Below are positions 52,492-61,688 of a DNA stretch of 64,000 nucleotides, piece by piece (position 1 is the stretch's first letter; each line of letters begins with the position of its first letter). The stretch is from Methylobacterium platani. GTDB lineage: Bacteria > Pseudomonadota > Alphaproteobacteria > Rhizobiales > Beijerinckiaceae. A program made the translations under genes and the position numbers. The notes under the pieces were generated by a model, which saw only the letters and a program-made list of their open reading frames with translations, did no database searches and was not told the origin of the DNA. The DNA lies in NCBI RefSeq assembly GCF_001653715.1, contig NZ_LWHQ01000043.1, positions 135,288-199,287 on the forward strand. The letters run 5' to 3'.

Positions 52492-52836
52492 TCAGCGGCG
52501 CCCATGCACCAGGAGCGCGAGGCCGTAGCCGACCGCGCCGGCGACCAGCAGGGCGAGCAGCGGGGTCTCCTCGACGTAGTGGGTCACCGTACGGGCGCCG
52601 GACCGGGCCGCGTGCCGGCCGCGCTCGTAGGCGTCCTCGGCATACTCGACCGCCGTGTCGGCGGCGCCGCGCGCGGCATCGCGGACCTCGCCGGCCAGTC
52701 CTTCGGCCTGTCCCTGCGCCTCGCGGAGCCGGCCCTCGACCTGCGCGCGCCGGTCGCCGGCAATGTCGCCGAGCGCCGCCTGCGCCTTGCCGCCGAGCTC
52801 GCGCGCCGCGCCGGTGATGCGATCCGTATCGACCAT
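52492..52836 (-). CDS. CsbD-like protein with C-terminal membrane helix
   Basis: A 114-residue protein. The N-terminal half resembles the CsbD stress family (ITGAARELGGKAQAALGDIAGD, then VEGRLREAQGQAEGLAGEV), amphipathic and water-binding-like; the C-terminus has one hydrophobic helix (ETPLLALLVAGAVGYGLALLVHG). A strong GGGAGGGA precedes the ATG. Likely general-stress protein; convergent with the small secreted-protein gene. Confidence 0.75.
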   Translation of the reverse strand: MVDTDRITGAARELGGKAQAALGDIAGDRRAQVEGRLREAQGQAEGLAGEVRDAARGAADTAVEYAEDAYERGRHAARSGARTVTHYVEETPLLALLVAGAVGYGLALLVHGRR

Positions 52837-53034
52837 CTGTCCCTCCCTTGCCGGGCCCGCGGGCCCCCGGAAGGAGCGCCGCCTGAGCGTCAGGTGGGAC
52901 GGACGCGCATCGCGGCAATGGCCCGGATGCGTCTTCCTCGCCTTCCGGGCCCGCCGCACGGATGCGGCGGAGCGGCTCGCAACGCGCACCCGGCCCCCGC
53001 GAGGGAGGCCGGGCGCCGCTTCATCCGGGAAGGG

Positions 53035-54081
53035 TCACTCGCCCGACGTGTCGGAGGGCTTCGGGAACAGCTCGCCGGACGGCTCGCCCGTGGTCTCGCC
53101 GCCCTCGAACCGGGTCCGGCGGCGCCGGCGCGGCCGCGCGGCCGGCGCCTCGGCCTCCGCCTCGGCGGGGGACGCGGCCGGGGGCGCCGGCGGCGGCTCC
53201 TCGACCGGGGCGGGGGCGGGCGCCACCGGACGCACCGGGGTGGTCAGGAAGGCCGGCAGGCCGGTCGGCTCGTCGGCGGCGAGGACCGGCTCGGCGCGCG
53301 GCTCCTCGCGGCGGCGCTCGCGGCGGAACTCGGAGCGGCCGCCCTCGCGGTAGCCGTCCTGCTGGCGCGGAGCGTCCTGGCGGAACGCCTCCTGCCGGGG
53401 AGAGTCCTGACGAGAGCCGTCCTGGCGCGGCTGCTCGGCGCGGGAGAGATCCTGACGATCCTGGCGGTCCGTCCGCTCCTGGCGATCACCGCCCTGCCGG
53501 TCGCGCTGCTGGCGCTCCTGCCGGTTCTGGAAGCGCTCGCGGCGCTCCTGCCGGTCGGGCCGGTCCTGACGCGCCTCTTGCCGCGAGTCTTGCCGCGACT
53601 CCTGACGGTCCTGCCGGTCGAAGCGGGACGGGCGGTCGTCGCGGCTCTCGTAGGGTTGCGGCTGCTGGCCGGGATCGCCGTAATCGTCGGCGGCGCCGTA
53701 GCCGGACTGGGGGTAGCCGTTGACGCCGCCGCGCTCCTGCTGCGGATAGCCGTTGGTCGGCGCGCCCTCGTCGTCGCCGTCCTCGTCGTCGTCGTAGCCC
53801 TGGCGGCCGTAGGTGCCGCCGTATTGCTGCCGGTACTGCTCGTTCGCGGCGGCGATGATGCGGAAATAATGCTCGCCGTGCTGGAAGTAGTTCTCGGCCA
53901 TCACCGGGTCGCCGCTCGCCTGGGCGTCGCGGGCGAGCTGGGCGTATTTCTCGGCGATGTGCTGGGCCGTGCCGCGGATCTTCACGTCGGGGCCGTTCGA
54001 CTCGTAGGCCCGCGTGAGCGGGTTCGGCCCCTTGTTGGTGCGGTTGCGGCCACGCATACGCCTGTTCTGGTTCGGTCTCAT
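53035..54081 (-). CDS. DUF4167-family protein
   Basis: A 348-residue basic/disordered protein. The N-terminus NRRMRGRNRTNKGPNPLTRAYESNGPDVKIRGTAQHIAEKY is the DUF4167 signature (shown in parts as RMRGRNR, NPLTRAYESN and VKIRGTAQHI), typical of alphaproteobacteria and suspected to bind RNA. The rest is low-complexity, with Gly/Tyr and then Arg-Gln-Asp repeats (RQDRQE, RQDSRQE, about residues 170-275) and a Pro/Ala tail. ATG at 54081 fits the family start. It lies downstream of prmC with a 400-base gap. Confidence 0.85.
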   Translation of the reverse strand: MRPNQNRRMRGRNRTNKGPNPLTRAYESNGPDVKIRGTAQHIAEKYAQLARDAQASGDPVMAENYFQHGEHYFRIIAAANEQYRQQYGGTYGRQGYDDDEDGDDEGAPTNGYPQQERGGVNGYPQSGYGAADDYGDPGQQPQPYESRDDRPSRFDRQDRQESRQDSRQEARQDRPDRQERRERFQNRQERQQRDRQGGDRQERTDRQDRQDLSRAEQPRQDGSRQDSPRQEAFRQDAPRQQDGYREGGRSEFRRERRREEPRAEPVLAADEPTGLPAFLTTPVRPVAPAPAPVEEPPPAPPAASPAEAEAEAPAARPRRRRRTRFEGGETTGEPSGELFPKPSDTSGE

Positions 54082-54484
54082 CGGTCTCGACTGACCCTCT
54101 TCGACGACTTGAAGGGCGGGACTACGCGCGCGGCGGTGCTTCGTCCGCGGAGCCGGGCGGCCTCTGGCGGGCCATGTGCCGTCTCCGCAGCGATGTCCGC
54201 CTTTGCCCTGTGCGACCGCGGGCCGTCTCATGGTCCGGCCGTAATCGATCCACAGATGCGGGTCACCGGACCGCCTACGCGCTCATTGGTCTGCCCGGTG
54301 GTGGAAGATCGCCCAAAGGTCCGCGCTCAATGTCGCGCCCGAGAACTGAGCCTGGCTGTGTTGTCCGGACCGTTCACGATCTGCCCTGGGACGTTAGCGG
54401 GTTCGGCCCCCGGCGCCAAGGGACCTCACGTCGATTTCGGCGCGATTTCGCGCACAAACGCCACAGCAACCTCAACAATCCACG
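54082..54484. other. Gene-free stretch between prmC and DUF4167 genes
   Basis: About 400 bases between two minus-strand genes; no gene, repeat or hairpin stood out. It should carry the DUF4167 promoter. Confidence 0.5.
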
Positions 54485-55357
54485 TCAGGTCGCGATCGCG
54501 GCGCGCATCGCGACCACCCGCGGATGGCCGGCGAGGTCGCGGTGCACCGTCGCCGCGAGCCCGTGCGCGGCGGCGAGCGCCCGCAGGGCCTCCTCCTGGT
54601 CGTAGCCGATCTCGACGAGCAGGTGCCCGCCCGGCGCCAGCAGGCGGGGCACCTGCGCCAGGATGGCGCGGTAGGCGTCGAGCCCGTCGGGACCGCCGTC
54701 GAGGGCGAGAAGCGGGTCGTGGTCGCGGACCTCCCCGTCGAGCCCGGCGACGACGCCGCTGGCGATGTAGGGCGGGTTCGCCACGACGACGTCGAACGGG
54801 CCCTTGAGCGCGCCGGCCCAGTCGCCGACCGCGACGACGGCGCGATCGGCGACGCCGTTGCGGGCGGCGTTGGCCCGGGCGGTCAGGAGAGCGCCGTGCG
54901 ACCGGTCGAGGCCGAGGCCCTGCGCCCGCGGCCACTCGGTCAGCAGGGCCACCAGGATGCAGCCCGAGCCGGTGCCGAGATCGAGGAGGCGGTGCGCAGC
55001 GCCCGGGTCGAGGCCGAGGCCCAGCGCCGCCTCGACCAGGGTCTCGGTGTCGGGGCGCGGCACCAGGGTGTCGGGAGAGAGCCCGAAGGGCAGGCCCCAG
55101 AACTCCCAGGCGCCGATGATCCGCGCCACCGGCTCGCCGGCGGCACGCCGGGCCAGGAACGCGGCGAGGCGCGCCGCCCCCGCCGGCCCGATCGGCTCGG
55201 CCCCGCGCAGCGCGAGGTCGGTGGCGGTGACGCCGAGCGCCTCCTCGACCAGGATCCGGGCATCGAGGGCCGCGGTCTCGATCCCGTGGGCGAGGAGCGC
55301 ATCCACGGTCCGGGCCCGGGCCGCGATCCGGCTCGTCTCCGGGGGAAGCGCGATCAC
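54485..55357 (-). CDS. prmC: Release-factor glutamine methyltransferase PrmC
   Basis: Methylates the glutamine of the GGQ motif in release factors RF1 and RF2. The 290-residue protein has the SAM motif LLDLGTGSGCILVALL and the NPPY motif (residues 194-197) where the target glutamine binds. The GTG start is fixed by a 4-base overlap with prfA (GTGA), its direct substrate, a common pairing. Confidence 0.95.
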   Translation of the reverse strand: MIALPPETSRIAARARTVDALLAHGIETAALDARILVEEALGVTATDLALRGAEPIGPAGAARLAAFLARRAAGEPVARIIGAWEFWGLPFGLSPDTLVPRPDTETLVEAALGLGLDPGAAHRLLDLGTGSGCILVALLTEWPRAQGLGLDRSHGALLTARANAARNGVADRAVVAVGDWAGALKGPFDVVVANPPYIASGVVAGLDGEVRDHDPLLALDGGPDGLDAYRAILAQVPRLLAPGGHLLVEIGYDQEEALRALAAAHGLAATVHRDLAGHPRVVAMRAAIAT

Positions 55358-56433
55358 GCCATTCCCTCGGCGGCCAGCAGCGCCGCCTGATGCTCGGTGA
55401 TCAGCGCGTCCACCACCTCGTCGAGGGCGGTGCCGGCCATCACCTCCTCGAGCTTGTAGAGGGTCAGGTTGATGCGGTGGTCGGTCACCCGCGCCTGCGG
55501 GAAGTTGTAGGTGCGGATCCGCTCCGACCGGTCGCCGCTGCCGACCTGCGACTTGCGGTCCGCGGCGCGGGCCGCGTCCTTCTGGCTGCGCTCCTGCTCG
55601 TAGAGCTTGGCCCGCAACAGCGCCATGGCGCGCGCCCGGTTCTTGTGCTGCGAGCGCTCTTCCTGGACGAAGATCACGATGCCGCTCGGCACGTGAGTGA
55701 TGCGGATCGCCGATTCGGTCTTGTTGACGTGCTGGCCGCCGGCGCCCTGTGCCCGCATGGTGTCGATCTTCAGGTCGGATTCGTTGACCTGAACATCGAC
55801 CTCCTCGGCCTCCGGCAGCACCGCGACGGTGGCCGCCGAGGTGTGGATGCGCCCTTGCGTCTCGGTGTCGGGCACCCGCTGGACCCGGTGGGCGCCGCTC
55901 TCGAACTTCATCCGGGCGAAGACGCCGCGCCCCTTCACCTCGGCCACCACCTCGCGGTAGCCGCCCATCGTGCCGGGGCTCTCGGAGATGACCTCGACCT
56001 TCCAGCCCTTCAGGTCGGCGTAGCGCGAATACATCCGGAACAGGTCGCCGGCGAAGAGCGCGGCCTCGTCGCCGCCAGTGCCGGCGCGCACCTCCAGGAT
56101 GGCGCTCTTCTCGTCGGCCGCATCCTTGGGCAGCAGCATGAGCTGGAGCGACCGCGCGGCGGCCTCGCGGGCGGCCTCGGCCTCCGGCTTCTCCTCCGCC
56201 GCGAGCGCCCGCATCTCGGGGTCGCCCTCCTCGATCATCTCCTCGACGCCCCGCAGGGCGCTCTCGGCGGCCCGGAAGGCGCGGATCGCCTCCACGACCC
56301 CGTCGAGTTCGGAGAGCTCGCGCGAGAGCTGCACGAAGCTCTCGGCATCGGCGTCCCCGGCGCTCAGGGTGGCGGTGACGATGTCGTGGCGGGCCAGGAT
56401 GGCGTCGAGACGGTCGGACGGGATCGCGATCAT
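55354..56433 (-). CDS. prfA: Peptide chain release factor 1
   Basis: Recognises UAA and UAG stop codons and triggers peptide release. The 359-residue length is standard; GGQ is at 232-234 in GAGGQHVNKTESAI, and VPDTETQGRIHTSAATVAV is the stop-codon-reading region. ATG at 56433 gives MIAIPSDRLDAI, the normal N-terminus; an upstream in-frame ATG (56451) is less likely. It overlaps prmC, which modifies it. Confidence 0.96.
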   Translation of the reverse strand: MIAIPSDRLDAILARHDIVTATLSAGDADAESFVQLSRELSELDGVVEAIRAFRAAESALRGVEEMIEEGDPEMRALAAEEKPEAEAAREAAARSLQLMLLPKDAADEKSAILEVRAGTGGDEAALFAGDLFRMYSRYADLKGWKVEVISESPGTMGGYREVVAEVKGRGVFARMKFESGAHRVQRVPDTETQGRIHTSAATVAVLPEAEEVDVQVNESDLKIDTMRAQGAGGQHVNKTESAIRITHVPSGIVIFVQEERSQHKNRARAMALLRAKLYEQERSQKDAARAADRKSQVGSGDRSERIRTYNFPQARVTDHRINLTLYKLEEVMAGTALDEVVDALITEHQAALLAAEGMA

Positions 56434-56926
56434 GCAAGGAGATATGGCCATGGGCGTCGGCCGGTTCAGCCGGGGCGGCCCGCGCCCGGTGCCGGCGATG
56501 GTGCCGCGTATAGCAGGTCTGCGGGGGTTGGGGAGTCGGGGCGGCCGTGGACAAAAGACGCCCCGCGGTCCCGGGGTCGCGCGAGACCCTTTGCGGATGA
56601 GGTCCGCGTGCCCTATCTTAGGGTGAGGAGCGGCGGGTGGCAGCCCGCGGCTCCTCTTGCTAGGACGATGTCACTACATCAGCCCGATCGTGATGGTGAC
56701 AACCCATCCGGTCGGGCGTTTCGTGATTGTGATCATCACGAACGGCAAGCCGTTCACATCTCTCACCCCCTCTCCGGTCTCACGCCAGCTCGAAAGGCGG
56801 CGGCCGGCGATTCCGCCGCAAGCCCCGCGTGCCACGGAGCCTTCGCGGCCGGAGAGGATCTGTCCCAACGTCACCGTGATCGCACGGCGAGGTTACCGTT
56901 TCGCGTAAGCGGCGGAGAAGCGCCCG
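56434..56926. other. Region between ptsP and prfA with overlapping palindromes
   Basis: About 490 bases without a convincing gene. At 56720-56742 TTCGTGAT and ATCACGAA face each other across 7 bases, and the perfect palindrome GAACGGC-AA-GCCGTTC follows at 56740-56755. These may be regulatory sites or hairpins ahead of prfA, which starts about 290 bases downstream on the minus strand. Confidence 0.5.
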
Positions 56927-59188
56927 TCAGACCGGAACGCCGTGCTCCTCGGCAAACGCCGCCAGTGCCGGCCGCAACGACGCCCCGTCCTTCGTCCGCG
57001 CCAGCTCCTGCTCCAGGAACGCCGCCACTGCGCCGGCATCGATCCCCAGCACCATCGCCTTGACCGGGCCGATCGAGGCCGGGGACATCGAGAGGGCGCG
57101 GAATCCCAGCCCGATCAGCGCCATCGCCTCGAGCGGCCGCCCGCCGATCTCGCCGCAGACCGTCGCCGGGGTGCCGGCGGCCTCGGCCCGCTCGGCGATG
57201 AGCCGGAAGGCGCGGAGCGCCGCGGCGCTCAGGGGATCGAAGCGGTTGGCGACCTGGCGGTTCTCGCGGTCGACCGCGAACAGGAACTGCATCAGGTCGT
57301 TCGAGCCGACCGAGAGGAAGTCGGCTTCCGCGGCGATCTCGTCCATCTGGAACAGCAGCGAAGGCACCTCGACCATCACGCCGAGGCGGCAATCCGCCGG
57401 CAGCGGGTGGCCGTGGCGGGTGAGATGCGCCTTCTCGCGCTCGACGATGGCACGCGCCTGGACGAACTCGTCGACGGTCGCGACCATCGGGAACATGATC
57501 TTGAGCGGGCGCCCGCGCGCCGCCTTGAGGAGCGCGCGCAGCTGCATCCGCAGCAGGCCCGGCCGGTCGAGGCCGATGCGGATCGCCCGCCAGCCGAGCG
57601 CCGGGTTCTCCTCCTCGAGCGCCTTCATGTACGGCAGCACCTTGTCGCCGCCGATGTCGAGGGTCCGGATCGTCACCGGCAGGTCGCCGACGGCGTCGAA
57701 CACCGCCTCGTACAGGATCTGCTGCTCGGCCGCCGTCGGCATCCGCTCGGCGACCATGAACTGCAATTCGGTGCGGAACAGCCCGACGCCCTCAGCGCCG
57801 GTCTCGTGCAGGTGCGACAGGTCGACGATCAGGCCAGCGTTGAGCTGGAGCCCGACCGCGACGCCGTCGCGGGTGACCGCCGGCACGTCGCGCAGCGCGC
57901 GGTACTGCTCCTGGCGCCGGGCCCTGAGCCGCGCCTTCTCGGCATAGGCCGCCTCGATCTCGGGCCCCGGCCGGATCTGGACCTCGCCGGTCCCGCCGTC
58001 GACGATGATCGCGTCGCCGGTCTCGACCAGGGCCGTGGCGTTCGCCACCTCGCCCACCGCCGGGATGCCGAGCGCGCGGGCCACGATGGCGATGTGGCTC
58101 GTCGGCCCGCCCTCCTCCAGCACCACGCCGCGCAGGCGGGAGCGGTCGTAGTCGAGGAGCGCCGCCGGGCCCATCGAGCGCGCCACCAGGATGGCGTTCT
58201 CGGGCATCGCGTCCTGCCCGACGATCGGGCGGCCGACGAGCTGGCGCAGCAGCCGGTTGGCGAGGTCGTCGAGGTCGTGCAGGCGCTCGCGCAGGTAAGG
58301 ATCGCTCTGTCGCAGCATCCGGGCGCGATTGTCGGACTGCACCCGCTCCACCGCGGCCTCCGCCGTGAGGCCGGACAGGACCGCCTCGCGCATCCGCCGC
58401 AGCCAGCCCTGGTCGTGGGCGAACATCCTGACGGTCTCGAGCACCTCCCGGTGCTCGCCGGCCCCCGCGACGTCGCCGCGCTCGACGAGGTCGTCGATCG
58501 CCGCGCGCACCTCGGCGATGGCGGTGTCGAGGCGCGACGCCTCGCGCTCGACGTTCTCGGCGATCAGGTTGCGCACCACGATGCGCGGCTCGTGCAGCAC
58601 GACGTGGCCGAGGCCCACCCCGTCGGCGAGGGCGACGCCGCCCTGGGCGAGCGCCCGGCGCGAGGCGCTGACGGTGCCGGGCGACAGCGCCTGCAGCTCG
58701 CCCGAGGCGATCATCTCCGCCAGCACCATGGCGGTGGTCTGGAGCGCCTCGATCTCCTCCTCGGAATAGACCCGGTAGGTGCGGTTCTGCACCACCAGGA
58801 CGCCGAGCGTGTTGCCGGCCCGCAGGAGCGGCACGCCCAGGAAGGCGTGGTAGACCTCCTCGCCGGTCTCCGGCCGGTACGAGAAGGCGGGGTGCGACTG
58901 GGCGTCGGAGAGGGAGAGCGGCTCGGCGGTGGCGGCGATGAGGCCGACCAGGCCCTCGCCGGCCCGCATGGTGGTGAGGTGCACCGCCTCGCGGTTCAGG
59001 CCCTCGGTCGCGAACAGCTCGAGATTGCCGTCGTCGCGCAGGACGTAGACCGAGCAGACCTCCGCGACCATGTTGGACGCGATCAGGACGACGATGCGGT
59101 CGAGGCGCGCCTGCGGGCCGACGGGCTCCGCCATGGCCTCGCGAAGGCGGCGCAGTAGCAGGCGCGGGCCTCCAGGCGCTGCGGGCAT
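56927..59188 (-). CDS. ptsP: Phosphoenolpyruvate-protein phosphotransferase PtsP (EI-Ntr)
   Basis: First enzyme of the nitrogen-related phosphotransferase system, passing phosphate from PEP to NPr. The 753-residue protein has an N-terminal GAF domain (about residues 25-165), the phosphohistidine domain with H365 in EEGGPTSHIAIV, and the PEP-binding TIM barrel with ALGWRAIRIGLDRP and the catalytic Cys in VCGEIGG near residue 674. ATG at 59188 gives a start before the GAF domain; GTG two codons earlier is possible. It is followed on the same strand by prfA and preceded by lysC, the usual Rhizobiales order. Confidence 0.96.
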   Translation of the reverse strand: MPAAPGGPRLLLRRLREAMAEPVGPQARLDRIVVLIASNMVAEVCSVYVLRDDGNLELFATEGLNREAVHLTTMRAGEGLVGLIAATAEPLSLSDAQSHPAFSYRPETGEEVYHAFLGVPLLRAGNTLGVLVVQNRTYRVYSEEEIEALQTTAMVLAEMIASGELQALSPGTVSASRRALAQGGVALADGVGLGHVVLHEPRIVVRNLIAENVEREASRLDTAIAEVRAAIDDLVERGDVAGAGEHREVLETVRMFAHDQGWLRRMREAVLSGLTAEAAVERVQSDNRARMLRQSDPYLRERLHDLDDLANRLLRQLVGRPIVGQDAMPENAILVARSMGPAALLDYDRSRLRGVVLEEGGPTSHIAIVARALGIPAVGEVANATALVETGDAIIVDGGTGEVQIRPGPEIEAAYAEKARLRARRQEQYRALRDVPAVTRDGVAVGLQLNAGLIVDLSHLHETGAEGVGLFRTELQFMVAERMPTAAEQQILYEAVFDAVGDLPVTIRTLDIGGDKVLPYMKALEEENPALGWRAIRIGLDRPGLLRMQLRALLKAARGRPLKIMFPMVATVDEFVQARAIVEREKAHLTRHGHPLPADCRLGVMVEVPSLLFQMDEIAAEADFLSVGSNDLMQFLFAVDRENRQVANRFDPLSAAALRAFRLIAERAEAAGTPATVCGEIGGRPLEAMALIGLGFRALSMSPASIGPVKAMVLGIDAGAVAAFLEQELARTKDGASLRPALAAFAEEHGVPV

Positions 59189-59367
59189 CGTGTCGTGTTC
59201 CACCCTTTGGCGAGCCGGGCCCGGCGCGACGCAACCGTAGGACTGCTCGCGCGGGCCTGACGCATCGGCCCCGTTACCGCCGTATAGCGAGTCCGGCGCC
59301 CGGCGGGCAAGCGTCCTTCCGGGGGAGCCGGCCTCCGTCGAAGCGGGGCCGGCGCCTCGCCCATGCG

Positions 59368-59407
59368 CGAGCGCCCCGCCCGCGGGGTGTCGCGGACGGG
59401 GCGCTCG
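59368..59407 (-). terminator. Hairpin after lysC
   Basis: An 11-bp perfect stem (59368-59378 with 59397-59407) around an 18-nt inner loop, just downstream of the lysC stop on its strand. Confidence 0.7.
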
Positions 59408-59437
59408 GCGATGCAAGCCGGGGATTCAGCCCGGAAT

Positions 59438-60673
59438 TCAGGCCTTGTCGAGACCGTAGAGCGCGTGGAGCGTGCGCACGGCCAGCTCGGTATAGGCGGC
59501 GTCGATCAGCACCGAGAACTTGATCTCCGAGGTGGTGATCGCCCGGATGTTGATGCCCTTCTCGGCCAGCGCCCGGAACGCCTTGGCGGCGACGCCGGCA
59601 TGGCTGCGCATGCCGACGCCGATCGCCGAGACCTTGACCACGTCGGTGGCGCCCTCGATGCGCTCGAACTCGACCGCGCCGCGTTGCGCGTCGAGGATCG
59701 CCCGGGCGCGCTCGTAATCGGCCGCCGGGACCGTGAAGGTCATGTCGGTGGCCGCGCCGTCGCCCGACACGACCTGGATGATCATGTCGACGTTGATGTT
59801 GGCATCCGCCAGCGGGCCGAAGATGGCGGCGGCGATGCCGGGCTTGTCCTTCACCCGGCGAAGCGTGATCTGCGCCTCGTCCTTCGAGAAGGCGATGCCC
59901 GTGATGATCTGCTGTTCCACGATATCGTCCTCGTCGCAGATGAGGGTGCCGGGGCGGGCGTCGTCGGGGTCGTCGAAGGAGGAGCGCACGGTGGTCGGCA
60001 CCCGGTGCACCATGGCGAGCTCGACCGAGCGCACCTGCAGCACCTTGGCCCCGAGGGAGGCCATCTCGAGCATCTCCTCGAAGGCGACCCGCTCGAGGCG
60101 CTGGGCCTTCGGCACCACCCGGGGGTCGGTGGTGTAGACGCCGTCGACGTCGGTGTAGATGTCGCAGCGCTCGGCGCCGATCGCCGCGGCGATCGCGACC
60201 GCGCTGGTATCCGAGCCGCCGCGCCCGAGGGTCGTCAGGCGGCCGGTCTCGGCATGGATGCCCTGGAAGCCGGCGATCACCGCGACCTCGCCGCGCTGGA
60301 AGCCGGCATCGAGGCGGGCGCCGTCGATGTGCTGGATGCGGGCCGAGCCGTGCTGGTCGGAGGTCTCGATCGGGATCTGCCAGCCCTGCCAGGAGCGGGC
60401 CTTGAGGCCCATCTCGTTGAGCACGATGGCGAGCAGGCCCGACGTGACCTGCTCGCCGGAGGCGACGACCGCGTCGTACTCGGACTGGGCGTAGAGGGCC
60501 GAGGCGTCCTTGCACCAGGCCACCAGCTCGTTGGTCTTGCCGGACATCGCCGAGACGACGACCGCCACCTCGTAGCCGGCCCGCACCTCGCGGGCGACGT
60601 GGCGCGCGACGTTGCGGATGCGGTCGACCGTGGCGACGGAGGTGCCGCCGAATTTCATCACCAGGCGGGGCAT
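59438..60673 (-). CDS. lysC: Aspartate kinase LysC
   Basis: Phosphorylates aspartate, the entry step to Lys, Thr, Met and Ile. The 411-residue protein begins MPRLVMKFGGTSVATVDRI, contains TTLGRGGSDTSAVAIA for ATP/aspartate binding, and has two ACT domains at 265-405 (KVSAIGVGMRSHAGVAAKAF) for feedback control. ATG at 60673 is the family start; a longer in-frame reading to 60799 is unsupported. Divergent from ubiG with about 200 bases between. Confidence 0.97.
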   Translation of the reverse strand: MPRLVMKFGGTSVATVDRIRNVARHVAREVRAGYEVAVVVSAMSGKTNELVAWCKDASALYAQSEYDAVVASGEQVTSGLLAIVLNEMGLKARSWQGWQIPIETSDQHGSARIQHIDGARLDAGFQRGEVAVIAGFQGIHAETGRLTTLGRGGSDTSAVAIAAAIGAERCDIYTDVDGVYTTDPRVVPKAQRLERVAFEEMLEMASLGAKVLQVRSVELAMVHRVPTTVRSSFDDPDDARPGTLICDEDDIVEQQIITGIAFSKDEAQITLRRVKDKPGIAAAIFGPLADANINVDMIIQVVSGDGAATDMTFTVPAADYERARAILDAQRGAVEFERIEGATDVVKVSAIGVGMRSHAGVAAKAFRALAEKGINIRAITTSEIKFSVLIDAAYTELAVRTLHALYGLDKA

Positions 60674-60879
60674 GGGGATCCGATCGAACAATGTTCTCTT
60701 GTGCCGCAGCGCGAGGCCGCGGGCGTCCGGCGGGTACAAGCGGGCCGGGGCGGTGTCAATCTTGCGAGCCGAACGCCGGTCCTGCGCGTGACGGATCACG
60801 ACGGTTGGCCGGAGGCGGCGGCTGCGCTACCTCGACGGTCGAGATCGATCCCCTATCCCCGCACGAAAGCCTGGTGCCG

Positions 60880-61629
60880 ATGAGCGAACCGACCGGACCC
60901 TCGATCGACCGCGACGAGGTCGCCCGCTTCGACCGCCTCGCCGCGACCTGGTGGGACGAGACCGGGCCGATGCGGGTGCTGCACCGCTTCAACCCGGTGC
61001 GACTGACCTATATCCGCGACACGGTCTGCCGCCATCTCGGCCGCGCCCCCCTGGCGCCGGCGCCGCTCGCGGGCTTGAGCCTCGTCGATGTCGGCTGCGG
61101 CGGCGGCGTGCTGTCGGAGCCGCTCGCGCGCCTCGGCGCCGACGTCACCGGCCTCGACCCGGCGGTCACCAACGTGACGATCGCGCAGGCCCATGCCGAC
61201 GAGGCCGGGGTGCCGGTGCGCTACCGGGCCGAGACGATCGAGGACGTGGTCGCGGCGGGTGAGCGCTTCGACGTGGTCTGCGCCATGGAGGTGGTCGAGC
61301 ACGTCACCGACATGCCGGCCTTCGTGCGCACGGCCTGCCGGGCGGTGAAACCCGGCGGCCTGTTCTTCGCCGCCACGATCAACCGGACGATGCGCTCCTT
61401 CGCGCTCGCCATCGTGGGGGCGGAATACGTCCTCGGCTGGTTGCCGAAGGGCACCCACGACTGGGAAAAATTCGTCACCCCCGACGAGTTGCGCGGCGCG
61501 GTCGAGGGTGGCGGGCTGTCGCTCACCGACACGGTCGGGGTGGTGTTCAACCCGCTCACCGGCCGCTGGGGCACCGCCCGCGACACGGCGGTGAACTACA
61601 TGATCACGGCCGAGCGGCCGCGCGCCTGA
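60880..61629 (+). CDS. ubiG: Ubiquinone O-methyltransferase UbiG
   Basis: Catalyses two O-methylations in ubiquinone synthesis. The 249-residue protein has FDRLAATWWDETGPMRVLHRFNPVRL at the start (here in pieces: RFDRLAATWWDE, LHRFNPVRLTYI), the SAM motif DVGCGGGVLSEPLARLGADV near 68-88, and EVVEHV and GLFFAATINRT, all typical of UbiG. ATG at 60880 matches the family N-terminus. Start of a plus-strand run with the YbhB-like and quinone oxidoreductase genes, though with gaps. Confidence 0.96.
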   Translation: MSEPTGPSIDRDEVARFDRLAATWWDETGPMRVLHRFNPVRLTYIRDTVCRHLGRAPLAPAPLAGLSLVDVGCGGGVLSEPLARLGADVTGLDPAVTNVTIAQAHADEAGVPVRYRAETIEDVVAAGERFDVVCAMEVVEHVTDMPAFVRTACRAVKPGGLFFAATINRTMRSFALAIVGAEYVLGWLPKGTHDWEKFVTPDELRGAVEGGGLSLTDTVGVVFNPLTGRWGTARDTAVNYMITAERPRA

Positions 61630-61688
61630 CCTCGGCAACCCCGACCCCTCCCTCCCGGTTGTCGCTGCGACACGAGGAGACGGGGTCC

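Noticed and set aside
53250..53660. Dense short repeats resembling a CRISPR array
   Set aside because: They are in-frame codon repeats of the DUF4167 protein, with no constant spacers.
56657..56908. Small frames in the ptsP-prfA gap
   Set aside because: Start within low-quality sequence, no ribosome site, no family match.
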